This document shows, in pieces, positions 46,415-58,711 of a stretch of 64,000 nucleotides of DNA. How positions within the stretch are numbered: position 1 is the first letter of the stretch; the number at the start of each line of letters is the position of its first letter. Under the pieces are notes generated by a model. It was given only the letters and a program-made list of their open reading frames with translations, was not told the DNA's origin and searched no databases. Position numbers and translations under genes: made by a program. This DNA comes from Leptodontidium sp. MPI-SDFR-AT-0119 (taxonomy: Eukaryota; Ascomycota; Leotiomycetes; Helotiales; Leptodontidiaceae). The DNA is taken from the NCBI GenBank assembly GCA_020726505.1, contig JAHLEZ010000003.1, positions 1,426,001-1,490,000 on the forward strand, written 5' to 3'.

Positions 46415-48767
46415 TACCGATCTAGACTGTGGGAAGAGGAGAGATACGTTGGCCTCGTGGACTACATAATACTACTCACTGAGACACATCTAGCCCGGCC
46501 TGCCCCACATACACAGAGTGAGCAGCCCGAATGCAGAAGAGAAGGACGAAGACACTGATGGCCAGACCAAATCAGAGCCAGTAGCTAGCTAGAACATGGA
46601 AAATGCAAGAGCGGCTCAGATTGAGATCTCGCCCACGCATTTGTCCGTGACATGGAGAGAGGGTCGGAACCGTGGGATGTCACAGGAGGGCCATATGTGA
46701 TCCAGCTTGCATTGCTGTAAGTGCAGTAAGGATGGCGGCCAGGATAGACAGAAAGATAGATGGACAAGTGAAGTAAATCCGCGAGGTAGGTAGCCCAAAA
46801 GAGAACGGAAAGTGATTGTTCCTGGCGAGCTACGCAGGCGGACTTCTGATCGACAGATATGCCCCCTCTTGCGGAAGACAGGAATAGATCTGCCCTCTCA
46901 GGTCTATATCCACGACGACTCGACCGAGTGAACATAGCGAAAGAGGCAGTGAACAATTGAATCATGCATCTGATCATCGACCAAGGAGTTGAATTATTAC
47001 TGCATGCAGGCGTTTGTTTTCGATCTTCAAAAGCAAGTAGATACTCCACTCCACTCTTGGATGCCTGGGGTTGGGCAAGGGAAAACAAATCAAAACAAAG
47101 CCCTGGGGGAGGGGGAGGGGTGCGGGTGCCTCCGTTCCTGGTGCTGATCGCGAATTACGTGACTTCCACTTGAACTTGAACTTGAACTGGGAGCTTGGGC
47201 GACAACGACAATGATAACGACGTCCCAATCCCAGTCCCAACAACACAGGGAAAGAGACAGATACAGATGCAATCAACCAACCAAAGCAAATCAACATCTT
47301 GGCTCAGCGATGCAAAGCAAAGAAGACGTGGAAAAACGAAAACTATTCAATACGAATTGCACTTTTGTTTTTGTTAGGGATTTCCCAGGGCAGGGGAACG
47401 AGGATACCGAACGAAGGAACGAACGAACGAGGCTGCGGCAATTTATCGACGGCATCTTGCTTTTTCCTCACCCTCTCTTTCTCCTTGTCCTGCCTTCGGA
47501 AGCAAATTTATCTCTCCTGTATCATCTACCTAGGTATCCACGGAATCTCGACTTCTCCCAGGATCTGTTGTCGACAATGCCTCAACAACCTCGATCCGTT
47601 GCAGGGGCTCTCTGTCTTTGGCATCAATCGCGCTTCCAACCTGCCGGTAGGACCAAAACGCCACCAGAATCCAATAATTGAGGGGCAAGTCCACCTTTTG
47701 ACTGTCAACCTGCTCTGTGCTACACCTCTAGCAAACTCTAAAGTATGGCCAGGCCAGGCTCAGTCAGGCATTTGCTGGCTGGAAGATAAGGGCAGAATCC
47801 TCGTATGATTTTGAGACATCTGCAACTGCACAGTGGACTCTGACTGCACAGGGCGCGCGTGGATGCCACAGTTGCCACTGGATTGACAATAATGGATGGA
47901 CAAGTAGGTACAGTACTGTACGGTATGTTGGACTGCGACTGCAAGTCTGCCATCACCATCACACCTCTCGAGCGATCCAGTGCCATGCCTACGGAACATG
48001 GCGCATCGTTGAGTCTGTACCCCGCTACGCCAGTCCGAAAACATTGCTCTGCTCGCCTATTTGCTTGCTTTTTATGGAGGTGGGACGACTACGACGTGGG
48101 ATCTGGACTCTTGCCTTGTTACACAGTAGTAGTTTTGTACTCCAGTCCTGTCCACTTCCACTTCCACTTCCAGTCAGTCCACGAGGGCCACCCCGTCCGA
48201 CTCTCCCGTTATTAGGAGAAAAGGCATCCTCCGTCGTGCGAATAATGGCGGGCGGAAGGAAGATAAGTTTAAAAGTTTCGGGGTTAGTAGAAGCCGTCCA
48301 ACTTGTGGAGAAGAGGCGTTCCGTCGAGGCTCGAATCGATGTCAAAAGAATGCGGCTTGATTTGACCGTCTGTTCTCCACCCACCACCCCTGCAAATAAT
48401 CGAAATGATCCTTCGAGTCGGCGACTTGGCGCCACTTTGTCTCGATCGGGACGACCCCAGAAAATGGATTTGATTCACGTGGCAAGCAGTCAATTAATCA
48501 ATGGTCCCCGCGGCCCCACACGGGAGACAGGTCGATATCTTGAATCTTGATATTCAGGATTCGAGGGATCAAGGGCCGGCCAGCGCTGAAGGTGGACAAG
48601 GGAGGCCTGCGTTGGGTGTGGGACTCAGTAGTCCTGGCAAGACCTTTCAAAGCGTCAAGTGGTATGAACTTTGATGAAGACAACAGTTGGATGGAACTAC
48701 ATTTTACTCCGTCCGGCTTCCAGTTTCATCGAGACTTCCGCAAGACGATTTACTTGAGTTGGTTTTT

Positions 48768-48793
48768 GGGGGGGAGGGGGGGGGGGGGGGGGG
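48768..48793. repeat. Poly-G run with one interrupting A
   Basis: Seven G, one A, then about 18 G, followed by TGCAGTGCAGTCAGTGC. Run length in such tracts is often misread. Confidence 0.85.
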
Positions 48794-50794
48794 TGCAGTG
48801 CAGTCAGTGCTGCTGGACTTGAGATGAGCTTATCAATAGGAACCAACACCGGTGCGGACTTTGGGGGGGGATCACTCATTCTCGACACTCTCCCTCTTCC
48901 CCTTCCTCCTACCACAAGGATCCTGGCTTTGGAGCAGAGGAGGGTGGGGGCGAAGCGAACAGCTAAAGGTTGACAGCAACCAGGTCCAATGAGCGTTGAT
49001 CACTAACAGCACGGCTTGAGACATTACGATACAAGGAAGCCAGCACTCACATGATTTGCAAGGGGCAACTGTTCGAATCCTTTGATAGGTTGGAGTTGCG
49101 AAATGAGCAATCCCGTCGACGATTTGCGCTTTGCAGAGCCTCAGAGGATCCGAGCGGTTCAAAAATAAACCACCCCCTGAGGTTTACAGATATTGCGACG
49201 GACGGGGACATGATCGACGGCAAGGGACATGGTGGGCGCGGGCTTGAGCGATCCCGCATTTCATTACCACATGAAGAGGAAGAGTTAAGGTAGTTAGTAA
49301 GTTGGGTTGGGAGCAAAACCAGACCTGGAACACACGCATTCCAGGTTCTTTTCAGTGCCCCCGCTCCCCTCTCAAGGTATCATGATGTCCTTTCCGTTTC
49401 AAGAAATGTTTGCGATAAGGGAGTGACGTTCCAAGCGTCGTCGATTGGTTAGGCGACGACAAGATCTGGCCTTCAAAAGGCAGTCCTCAATCGGAGGGAC
49501 TTCGTCGCATGATATGCTTTTCTCCTCACAGCTAGGCCTGCAGTTTTGATTGGCTGGACTGCATGCCACTATCACCAATCGAGAGTCAATGCATGGCCAA
49601 AAGGGGAGTTAGAGTTGAAGCACTTGCAGATTTGTAAATTCAGTAGCTCCTCAGGATGTCTGGGCAAGGCGGCAGTCCCGCCACTTTTGTTTCCCAACAT
49701 CTGGGTCCTGATTGAGTTCTGATGGTGACTTTCCACCAACCCTCCCCAGCCAATCAGAGCAAGCTATCCTTGAACTCCGGAGGCTCTAAGCCGGCAAAAG
49801 CACAGACAGTTCATTCGATATCTGAGAACCTGCAAAAGCCTCAGCCGGACTAGAACTCCGCTCCAGTGCGAGCTTCGCCATGGAAGCGTAAAGGTAAAGA
49901 GCAATATCAGAAGTCGGATCCAGCAAACTGGACCCAGAAAGCCAGTGGCGGTCATACTACTCCATACCACGGCTTCACATCCCCAAAAAGACCAATAGTC
50001 CACCAGCTCAAAGGCGGCGTGATCCGGGGACTTATAGCTTCATCATGGCGCTTTAGCAGGCAAATTTACATCGGCCAACTTCTACGAGGACGACTAAACG
50101 CGATGGCGTCGAGGGTCCATGATGGAAAGACATTCATTCGTATTTTGGTGTGCTCAGATTCCAAGGAGCAGGAGCCATGGATCGATCTTATGGAAGTCAT
50201 GGAAGCTGCTGAGGACTTCTAAGTCGAAACGTTGCCTTCCATATCACATCTCACTGCATATCAGGTAGCATCCTGTTGCATCTCTGCTCACCGACACGCC
50301 TGCCACTCTATTAGCCATCATGTATAGCACACATCATCTGTCGTCTCACCCATTCATGCACTTTCTCAATCTGTCGGCGGTTTTGCCGTTGCATCGGTCG
50401 ATTAGGCAGTCAGCACTTGCTTCTCTCCAAACAAGTACCGTTGACGATGTGGTCCTGTACATCATTCCATGCTTCCGCACAGTCATACACGCAGATGTCT
50501 GTGGATGTCTGCCCTATGACAGCCTGAGACTTCATTGTTACTGGCTGACTATACGGAGCTCTCACCACTCGCCAAGGACGGGCTCACCGACACTAATCGA
50601 AATCTTGGGGTGAATTCCTCGTCGCTAATTGGCTGGAAGGCCAAGCAGCCCTATGAGCAACAAGGTTCAGGGGGAGGGATCGGGTTGCAGGGATGAAGTG
50701 AAGCTTGAGCCAGCAAAGGGTCCCGGCGCCAGCGTGGCATTTGGGGGACTGGAGGGGGTGCCGCAAGTGCAGGTGCAGAAGATTTTGGGGTTTT

Positions 50795-50817
50795 GGGGGG
50801 GGGGGGGGGGGGGGGGG
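50795..50817. repeat. Poly-G run of about 23
   Basis: An uninterrupted G homopolymer preceded by TTTTGGGGTTTT. It lies in gene-poor DNA; the frames spanning it are poly-Gly/poly-Pro artefacts. Confidence 0.88.
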
Positions 50818-53800
50818 AAGCAGGTGCACGCGAGGCTGTGCGATGACCAGAGGATACATTCAGTACACCGCCGTTGCTGCCAGTTCTGCGGTGAGCGAGA
50901 TATACTCTAGAAAGCACGACTGACTGTGATACTGGACGACAGGAAACTGGCCAGTTAATCTTGGAGAATTATTAGAGTTCAGATGAGATGCGTCTTCCGT
51001 AAGGTTCGCAATCAAGGATTCGACTTGGTCATTTGCAGGATTGCAGTAGCGGGACATTATACTTTGCCAGGCCATTATTCATTTTGTTGTCTCCAGCTAC
51101 TCGGCCTGCGATGGCTTTCGCGACGGATGAACGAGGCTCAGATTGCCTCCTATGCAAAAGGCCCTTCGGCAATGGTCGCCATGAATCTCAACTGTTGATT
51201 GGCAAAGGCTGCAACCAACACTCTGTTCGGCTAGCAGATGCCTCTGGTTCCCTCCTCGAAGTGCACTTTTGCGACCGGCCAAAGGTAGGCCTCTTCAGTT
51301 TGGGCGACAAGCAAAACGTCCAGAACGTCCGGCCTGTCGCAAAGTCCATACGGTGTCGTGATTTGACCTATTAAAAGCGATTTCCTTGGTATAGGAGTAT
51401 TGAAAGCGGACAACTGCATTAGGGACTCGAGCTCATCTCACCAGCCACAATCCAATAACAGGACAGGTGGGAAATTCCAACTAAGCCGACCTTTATGTCT
51501 ACTTCACAATGTGGTGAGAACTGCACAAGATTCAAATGACTTTACCGTGGTAAGAGATAGCAGTGCGGTGAGATGTCCAACGCATTGTTTGAGAAGGACA
51601 TTGCACTGCCAGTCAGATGCGGATTTGAACATCAAGCTTCTGACAACGGAAAGCCAAGCGGGCGGCAGGCTCATTCAACATTGTGTCCTAGCCAATGATT
51701 TCTATGCTTGGCTGTTCTCCTGAGTATAAGGCTGAAGGATCGGAGAGATACTTCAATATCCGACACTCTGCAGTGACCAGGATGGTGGTTTCTTCAAGGC
51801 AAAAGGGGAACTCTGGCTCGGGTCGAGTTCCCCCCTCTTGGCAGCAAATGATTGACCCATCGGCGTCCACGCGCGGTTGGCTTGCTGTTGTGGTGATCTG
51901 GTGCAGCCGCCCAAGGCAGCGAGAAAGGGGCTTGTTGAATGTAGGCGGACGTCAAGACTCACGATGGAATGATTCATGTTCTAGCTCTGACCTTTCATCT
52001 CACCAGCACCAGAGACGGAGCCATTAATGCCAGTCTGCCTCGCTTACTGCCCTGCATCGTCTGATATCGCAACACAAGCGGCCACCCAAGCCAAGAGTCT
52101 GGGACGGCCGGCCCAGCTTCGTCGACCGGGGCATGGTTACCCTGATGACCCAGTCGCGATGATGTCGCTTTTCGATTCAACACTCCAGACATGACGCAGT
52201 AACCTGTTGGCTGCTGATGACTGCGGCCAGTGTGGAGCTTCTGAAAGTATGCTGCCGCAATGCGATCTCGATGTGCAAGTTATTTCTGTGCATAAAACGA
52301 CGGGGAAATGCCATCATTCCAAGTGCTCAGCCTGCCTTCCAACGTGAGGCTGTGCTGCGAGAACTATTTTTGGTCTGTGGCATGTGGCTCCATTGCCCTG
52401 TGGCTCCCGCGCCATTGGCTCGTACAGTAGCCAATCACTTCTCAGTATACAGTACACACACTATGAGCCACACTTGGGGCATCCCTCACAGATCCGAAAT
52501 CATAGTTCCGACAAATGGGGGCATGGCGGGGAAGAGAATTGAGGGGAGGTAAATGTGAGGTTCACGATGCTGCCGACAAACAACTTTATGGCTGGTGCTA
52601 TCTTGTGCTCCTCCGTCCAAAACCTCCTTCTGCTCGGTGTAGGACAGAGCCTCGGAGGCTTGACGGTTGCTCGCATTGCGGCTTCGAGAAGTCATTTCTG
52701 GAAGCCTGTTGTGTTTGTATTTGCAGCACAGAAGCACCCACAATCGGTTCCTTTCTACAATGCATCCAGAACCCAGGCAACAAACAGTTGGTGCTGCCTC
52801 GGTTGGAAGGCGAAAGCTGCCTCCCAGTTGACTTCGAGTTGAATCATGTCCTCAATCACAGTCGTCTTTCGGGCCAGCTTGGCCAAATTCCATGTTGTTG
52901 CCAGGCAAGTCACCAGTACGACAAGCGATATTGAATTGTGCCTTGATGGTGGTTGCCTTTTCTCACCGTGCCGAGTCAACAGATCTGCCTCCCGCGCATC
53001 CAGATCTCTCGAAGACCGCGATGGTCCAAACTCTGGCAGAATGGCCTGCCCGTAAGTTCAAGATAACCCCAAAACATCCTAGCGAGCGATCTAGCCACCA
53101 CCCTGTGTCTCAAAACGGAAGAGCCAAGCGGATGAGCAGCAAGTCTGAAGCTTCCCCGCCGACTAGCCAGCTCACACGATGCTCAATTGAGCTAACGTGA
53201 TCTACAGCATCAACCTAGTTAGGCCCTGCCAGTCTGTGCAAATCCGACAGCCTGGCGCCAGCAAAAGCAAACGCCATCTTTGCGACACCCACTCGCAGGT
53301 ACAGTACTCCGTTTTTCCACCGCGGTCGGACTTTCGTCAAAGTTCCCCAAGCAGCACAGAACCACGTTGTTTGAGGAGCTTTTGGAGGACACTGCCCAGG
53401 ATGAGACTTGGCCATGACGGGAGCGACAAGAGCACGGAGCACGATGATGGAGTAACAACAGAGGGGAGCCCTGAACACGGCGACGTGGTTGGCCCAAGCT
53501 ACGACTTGGTGCGGGCAGTCCCTTTGCCTTTGCCTTTCCCCTGTCTCTGTCCCATCCCATCCCATCCCATCCAATCCCACCCACTCTTTCTGCTCTGGAC
53601 AATCGACACCAATCTCACCGACTGGCAACTGGCAACCGGACAAAGCGAGAAGAGATGGCCCTAAGCATGCACCTCCATCCCTGAGCATATCCATAATCCA
53701 CCCAAAGAAATCCCCAGCCATTGGCACTAGTGCGCATCATTTGCCAAGGATATAAGGCTGTGTGCCCTCTGCCTGGCATGGGGCAGGTGTTTAGGAGGAG

Positions 53801-54050
53801 GGAGGCTAGCGGTGAGTGCTGTGGCAATCTGAGAACTCAGAACACCCACGGCCGGCCTAGCTTCAAGCCACAGTCACAAGTCGCCAGCGTGGTCGACTCT
53901 TTCGTCCTGGTGCTCCACACGTAGCACCACAAAAGTGCACTTCGAGGTCAACACACATCGGCGGCAGGCAGTTGTGGATGCCCACCCTGAAGCAATGGCG
54001 ATATTACAGTGAAGCACCAAAAAGGATCAGAAGGATGAGGAAAGCAAGTT

Positions 54051-54075
54051 TGTCTGTCTGTCTGTCTGTCTGTCT
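54051..54075. repeat. (TGTC)n microsatellite
   Basis: About six copies of TGTC in the upstream region of the C2H2 regulator gene. Confidence 0.88.
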
Positions 54076-54888
54076 ATTTGCTTGCCGCGGTCGATGCAAA
54101 TACGTCCGGCCCACCAGCAACGAACACAGAACAAGAACAAGAATAAGAAACACCCGAGGGGGTTACGGTACCAGTACCTAGGTACTTTTGCGCACATTTG
54201 GTTTTGCCGTGGCCGGGCCTCAGGAGACTTGATCGCTCTTCTCTGCGAGTTCATTGAAAACCAGCCCAGGGAGCTAGTTTGGTCTTCGTTGCCCCCCTTT
54301 GGCTTTTGCTGGAAACCCCGTCCACTCGCCGAAATCCCTGTCCTGTCTCTGCAGCCACCAAACCCTGCCCTGCCTCCCTGCCCCTGTGAACCCTGGCTCG
54401 GCTGGCTGCGCAATTCCACTCTACTCTGGCTTGGGTAACTCACCCACGTCTAACTGCTCCAACCCAATATTATTATAATCTGGAGATGGCCGCATAGCTA
54501 AGTCCCCATCCCATATCTATCTGCCTCAGTTCCACCTCGTCCATACATATCAAGGCCCTCCCCCTCCGTCCATCCATTCCAGGCACCGATCAGCATCAAG
54601 ATCAACACCACCCATCATTTCTCACTTGACGGACATTTGACTTACTCAATCTCACCTTCCTCCGACATAACGCAGATCTATATCTATCTATCCTCCACGC
54701 CGCCGGCATCTTCTCAATATCTGCCCCGGACTACGACAAGATCAACATCTAACCTTCCGTCTTTACTCAAACATCCTCACTACTGCGCTTCCGCTCTTGC
54801 CTCACACAAGTCGACAGAAACTGTAAACTTTCAGTCAAGGCACTTTACCTTGGCTACAGATAAATTGGAGTAACTTCCAGGACCAAAG

Positions 54889-54940
54889 GTATGCTTCAAG
54901 ACCCATAGCACTTTCAAAAACATGGAGCAGTGCTAAATAG
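54889..54940 (+). other. Probable intron in the 5' UTR of the C2H2 gene
   Basis: A 52-bp segment begins GTATGC after AAAG and ends GCTAAATAG, with a branch-like CTAA near the acceptor. It lies 70 bp upstream of the ATG at 55011, and its size matches the coding introns of the window. It contains an upstream ATG (54922-54924) that splicing would remove. Confidence 0.55.
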
Positions 54941-55010
54941 CAACAGACGAGGTTGTGGCTTCAACCCAAGACAACAGCCAGCCATTTGCCGTCTTTAAAC
55001 TCAACCAAAA

Positions 55011-57365
55011 ATGGGCTCAATGACCATTGCCGAAACCACATACCACATGCTCTCGCGCCACATGAGCACCGATAACGAAGAAGTCGACTTCCCCCTCTAC
55101 CCGGACCCAAACATGTTCTCTCACAACTTTGCATTTGGCGGACAGAACTACAACATGGACACCACATATGCCTACCCGAGGACACAAGAGGGATATCCTG
55201 CAAGTTCTGGACTGAGCTCTTCCACCTTGTACACAGAGGCTCCACAATACCCCCTCGAGTCGCCAGACCTTCGAGCTGCACCTTCGAATTACTCGACAGC
55301 ATCTGGTCCTTCGGCAACATCCTCGGCCATGGGATCGCCCCATTCGATCCATGGACATGTCGTTCCGGTCCCTGAGTGGACTCCACATGGACTGGGGTTG
55401 AACCCAAGCATTGTCCAGTATGACAACTATAGCCAGAGCAACGATTACAGCTATCAGCAACCTACAGGTATGGACGACTTCGCTTTAGAGTTTAATTCAG
55501 CCAAACCCAGCTTCGTTGGTGAGTGCAAAAATGTCTCTAGATCAGCATCTCGTCAGCACGGTTCGATCTCATCCAATGCCGAGTCTTTTTCTTCTTTGTC
55601 TACTTTTGTCACTTCTCCCAAGGCGATTGACGCGACGATGGATCAGATGAAAATCGATTCTGCCGTAATGTCAATGGCCTCGCCGATCACTCCAGTCAGC
55701 GCTGTTCGAACAGACTTTCGAGACGATGTTTTCAGATCTCCTGTTTCTTCTTTTTCAAAATCTCCTTCAGATTCTCGGCGACCTTCGCAAACTTTCAATG
55801 CTCCTCTCTTCGCATCTTCCAGCACCAACTCCCGGAGTCAAGATATGCGCTCTCCTATTTCTTCTCCATCGCAAAGTTTTCCTGCCGAGACATCTCCACC
55901 TTACGCTACATTTCATCAGTCTCCTTTCTTTTCTCAATCTAGTGGCAATTTTGTTGCGCCTCTTGAATCTTCTTGTCGGTTTCCTCTGTCAATCCCACCT
56001 CACTCTTCATCGATTGCCGCAAAGCGGAACCCTCGGCTAACAGATTTTGCTCCAGACCCATCGATTCTCCATCCTCAATACACTGTCCCCCGACCAACCT
56101 CCGCAACACAGTCCAACGACACATCTGTTTACCCACCTCCCACATACCCTGGCTCGCCGTCGATGTCACACATTTCGAGAAGTCCAAGGCCAATGAAGCA
56201 AGGGAGTCAATCACCTTACTCATACGCGTCATCATATCCTTACCCACCACCCCGCCGACCATCTATTCAGTCATATGACAGCCAAGATGGAAACTTCAGC
56301 AGTGAGGAGTCGAAAGAAAAAGGACGATGCACATATCCTGAGTGCGGAAAGGTCTTCAAAGATCTGAAAGCACACATGTTGACCCATCAAAATGAGCGAC
56401 CAGAGAAGTGCCCGATTCAGACTTGCGACTATCACATCAAGGGCTTCGCGCGCAAGTACGATAAGAACAGACATACTCTTACCCATTACAAGGGTACCAT
56501 GGTCTGCGGGTTTTGCCCTGGATCTGGCTCTGCGGCAGAAAAGTCGTTTAATCGCGCCGATGTCTTCAAGAGGCACCTGACATCCGTCCACGCGGTTGAG
56601 CAAACACCACCAAACTCGCGGAAGAAGACTTCGGGGAACATTAACAGCACCAAGAAGCTCTCTGGATACGCACCTGATGCCACTGGCAAGTGTTCCACTT
56701 GCTCCGGCACCTTCAGCAACGCTCAAGACTTCTATGAGCACTTGGATGATTGCGTTCTTCGCATTGTGCAACAAGAGGAACCCTCTGAAGCCATCAACGC
56801 CGCTAGGCTGGCCGAGGTTGAGCAGGACCAGGCTGTGCATGAAACACTTCGCAATAACGCTCTCCCAATCGCCACTACCAACGTCTACTCAGCAGATGAG
56901 GACGACGACGAAGAGGATTTCGATGATGAGAATGATGATGACTTCACACTACGCGCGAAATCCCGCAAGAACAAGAACCGCAACCCTGCCAATGGTGTCC
57001 AAAAGTCTCGTGGGCTCACGCACTCAAAAGGAGGCGTGACTTTGACCACCAAGGGCCGCAAGAAGCGCAAAGACTACCCTTCCTCATGGGGATGCCCGTC
57101 TTCACAGATGAAGATGAAGAAGCGAGTTCTCTGTGTCTTCGATGGTCCCCGTCGTCTCTGGAAAGACGACATGATGCTGGACACGGACTACGAAGTCCGT
57201 ATGAAGCTCCAGAACGAGAAGGCCTACGTCACAGACCTGGATGTCCAGACAATGCGACGAGCAGACGCCTTCCACAGCTCAACAGAGGAGGAGAAGGGCC
57301 CCTGGATCGCCGACGATCTCACGGGTATGGATTTGGAGAAGCTGATGGAGGTCAAGCACGAGTAA
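55011..57365 (+). CDS. C2H2 zinc-finger transcription factor, 784 residues
   Basis: One uninterrupted ATG-started frame. Residues 1-430 are Ser/Pro/Tyr-rich and disordered, as in activation regions (for example SPHSIHGHVVPVPEW and SYPYPPPRRPSIQSYDS). Zinc fingers follow at about 440-540: CTYPECGKVFKDLKAHMLTH, CPIQTCDYHIKGFARKYDKN ending in RHTLTH, and a longer third one from CGFCPGSG to KRHLTSVH. A fourth Cys-rich piece, CSTCSGTFSNAQDFYEHLDD, follows. After an acidic patch (DEDDDEEDFDDENDDD) come basic likely nuclear-localisation stretches (KSRKNKNR, KGRKKRKD) and a conserved-looking C-terminal block. It should bind DNA in the nucleus. I cannot name the orthologue. The very long upstream region, 5' UTR intron and single coding exon fit a developmentally regulated gene, which is inference. 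Confidence 0.9.
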   Translation: MGSMTIAETTYHMLSRHMSTDNEEVDFPLYPDPNMFSHNFAFGGQNYNMDTTYAYPRTQEGYPASSGLSSSTLYTEAPQYPLESPDLRAAPSNYSTASGPSATSSAMGSPHSIHGHVVPVPEWTPHGLGLNPSIVQYDNYSQSNDYSYQQPTGMDDFALEFNSAKPSFVGECKNVSRSASRQHGSISSNAESFSSLSTFVTSPKAIDATMDQMKIDSAVMSMASPITPVSAVRTDFRDDVFRSPVSSFSKSPSDSRRPSQTFNAPLFASSSTNSRSQDMRSPISSPSQSFPAETSPPYATFHQSPFFSQSSGNFVAPLESSCRFPLSIPPHSSSIAAKRNPRLTDFAPDPSILHPQYTVPRPTSATQSNDTSVYPPPTYPGSPSMSHISRSPRPMKQGSQSPYSYASSYPYPPPRRPSIQSYDSQDGNFSSEESKEKGRCTYPECGKVFKDLKAHMLTHQNERPEKCPIQTCDYHIKGFARKYDKNRHTLTHYKGTMVCGFCPGSGSAAEKSFNRADVFKRHLTSVHAVEQTPPNSRKKTSGNINSTKKLSGYAPDATGKCSTCSGTFSNAQDFYEHLDDCVLRIVQQEEPSEAINAARLAEVEQDQAVHETLRNNALPIATTNVYSADEDDDEEDFDDENDDDFTLRAKSRKNKNRNPANGVQKSRGLTHSKGGVTLTTKGRKKRKDYPSSWGCPSSQMKMKKRVLCVFDGPRRLWKDDMMLDTDYEVRMKLQNEKAYVTDLDVQTMRRADAFHSSTEEEKGPWIADDLTGMDLEKLMEVKHE

Positions 57366-58197
57366 CGACCTGTCATCTGACTTCATGATACATGTGTTAA
57401 CGAACATACTCCTTCTACTGTTACCACAATTATTTTGATATGCAATTTTTTCTTTCTCGGCGTACGGGATTGGGGAACAGGGACGATACCATTGCAAAAA
57501 GACAAAAGCTCTTTCACAGTCGCCAGCATCGAATTTGCATTTTTGGTGCATCAGAGCCTGATGTTTTCTGAGCGTCAACATACTTCTAGTTTTTTCTTAA
57601 TATTCTCGAAACTCGTTCGGCCGCAGGCCGGTCCGTAATACTTGTTTTTGCAGCCATAGCTAGCTATCTATCTGGTGCCTTGGTACGGGGGAAGGGGGGA
57701 GGATGAATGAGTTGATGTGTTAGTAGTAAAGTAATGGTTAAATAAGAGGCAACTCTTCGATCAATATCATCATCATCCCGAACTTTCACCTGCTTCATTT
57801 CAAATCTGTGACTGGTTACTCGTACCTTTGACTTGGAATAACCTTTAAGACTCCACAGATAGTCCAATTGTTTGGTCTCGAGACAAAACCGGGCGTCATC
57901 CCGAGATACCGGTAGCTACTAATAATAACTCACAGGGCAAAGATGCAGATGCAGCAACCTGGAACAGCGCAGCACAGCACAGCCTCCTCGGAAGATCGCC
58001 CTCTCATCCACGCTTTCCCATACACGCTAACCTTCTTCCAGACGAGGGGCAAAGCGGTGAAGACTGGCAGTCGCGAACCCCTCGAGGCGTCCTCAGAGAC
58101 AAAAAAACATCCCACCTAAACCAGTATCAACAGCATCACACAATTTCCACCATCGGCCAATTTCACCACTTGTCCCACCCGCCAAGAAACAAGCGAG
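57366..58197. other. Intergenic region without a supported gene
   Basis: The 3' flank of the C2H2 gene followed by the leader of the broken methyltransferase. Only short, unrelated frames are present. Confidence 0.5.
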
Positions 58198-58711
58198 ATG
58201 CTAACCGACAAAATCCCCTTGAGCGGTCCCGAAACCAACGAACCAGAAGACTACCTCTTCTCTTCCCTCGCCGTTATCTTCCCAAACTGACATCACAAAC
58301 CAACACGGCGACCGCGAGAGCTCCATAATCTACCTCTCTCCCTCGCACGGTTCAGCGGAACTCACGCTTGCGGATCCACGGGACGAAGGTAGTAAGAAAC
58401 TGTTCAGCCATTTCCTGTGGAATGCAGGTGTGCAGCTAGCGGAGTTTATCGAGGAGGGGAGATCAATTCTTGGTGCTGATGGGGAGGTAGCGGGGAGAGA
58501 GGCATGGAGTGTGAACGGGAAGAGAGTGTTTATGGCTGAATTGGAGGGCGCGGAGCAGGTGGTCATCAGTGATTACCCCGCGCAGGAGGTGTTGAAGAAT
58601 ATCTCCGCGAACGTGGAGCGGAATATCACGTCTAGGAAAGCGAAGAGTCCCACCACGACTGTGGAGGTGAAAGTTTAGGGACATGAGTGGGGAGTGTTGG
58701 AAGAGAGTTAG
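58198..58711 (+). pseudogene. Broken family-16 (Nnt1/EFM-like) methyltransferase
   Basis: The ATG-started frame gives MLTDKIPLSGPETNEPEDYL and then SSLAVIFPN, the usual start of this fungal methyltransferase group. It then ends in TGA at about 58288. One base off, the protein continues as DITNQHGDRESSIIYLSPSH and FSHFLWNAGVQLAEFIEEG. Next, the SAM-binding motif I (LELGAGTGLxG) expected between VNGKRV and ELEGAEQVVISDYPA is missing: the frame passes straight from one to the other. The frame ends in TAG after VEVKV, yet the next codons still read GHEWGVLEES, as in relatives after a Gln. A frameshift, an internal deletion of the cofactor site and a nonsense change make it non-functional. The 3' half of the catalytic domain is absent downstream. 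Confidence 0.72.

Larger units (their letters stand above)
46415..54888. other. Long gene-poor region upstream of the C2H2 regulator
   Basis: About 8.5 kb in which no frame on either strand shows a recognisable family or plausible exon chain. The region holds mononucleotide G runs, short purine/pyrimidine repeats and several short frames that start at TTG/GTG. The longest tidy frame (49866-50222, plus strand) has no in-frame ATG at its start. The right-hand 1-2 kb should include the promoter and leader of the regulator at 55011; CT/CA-rich leader-like sequence begins at about 54530. Confidence 0.5.

Noticed and set aside
49060..49090. tRNA-like sequence GTTCGAATCC
   Set aside because: It resembles a T-loop, but no matching acceptor stem, anticodon arm or A-box was found around it.
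49866..50222. 118-residue plus-strand frame
   Set aside because: The frame starts at GTG shortly after an in-frame stop, has no ATG until late and no clear acceptor upstream. Composition is slightly coding-like, but that is not enough to call a gene.
52515..53727. Several frames of 120-170 residues on both strands
   Set aside because: They overlap one another, lack ATG contexts and family motifs, and include repeat-derived parts (CCCAT repeats near 53550).
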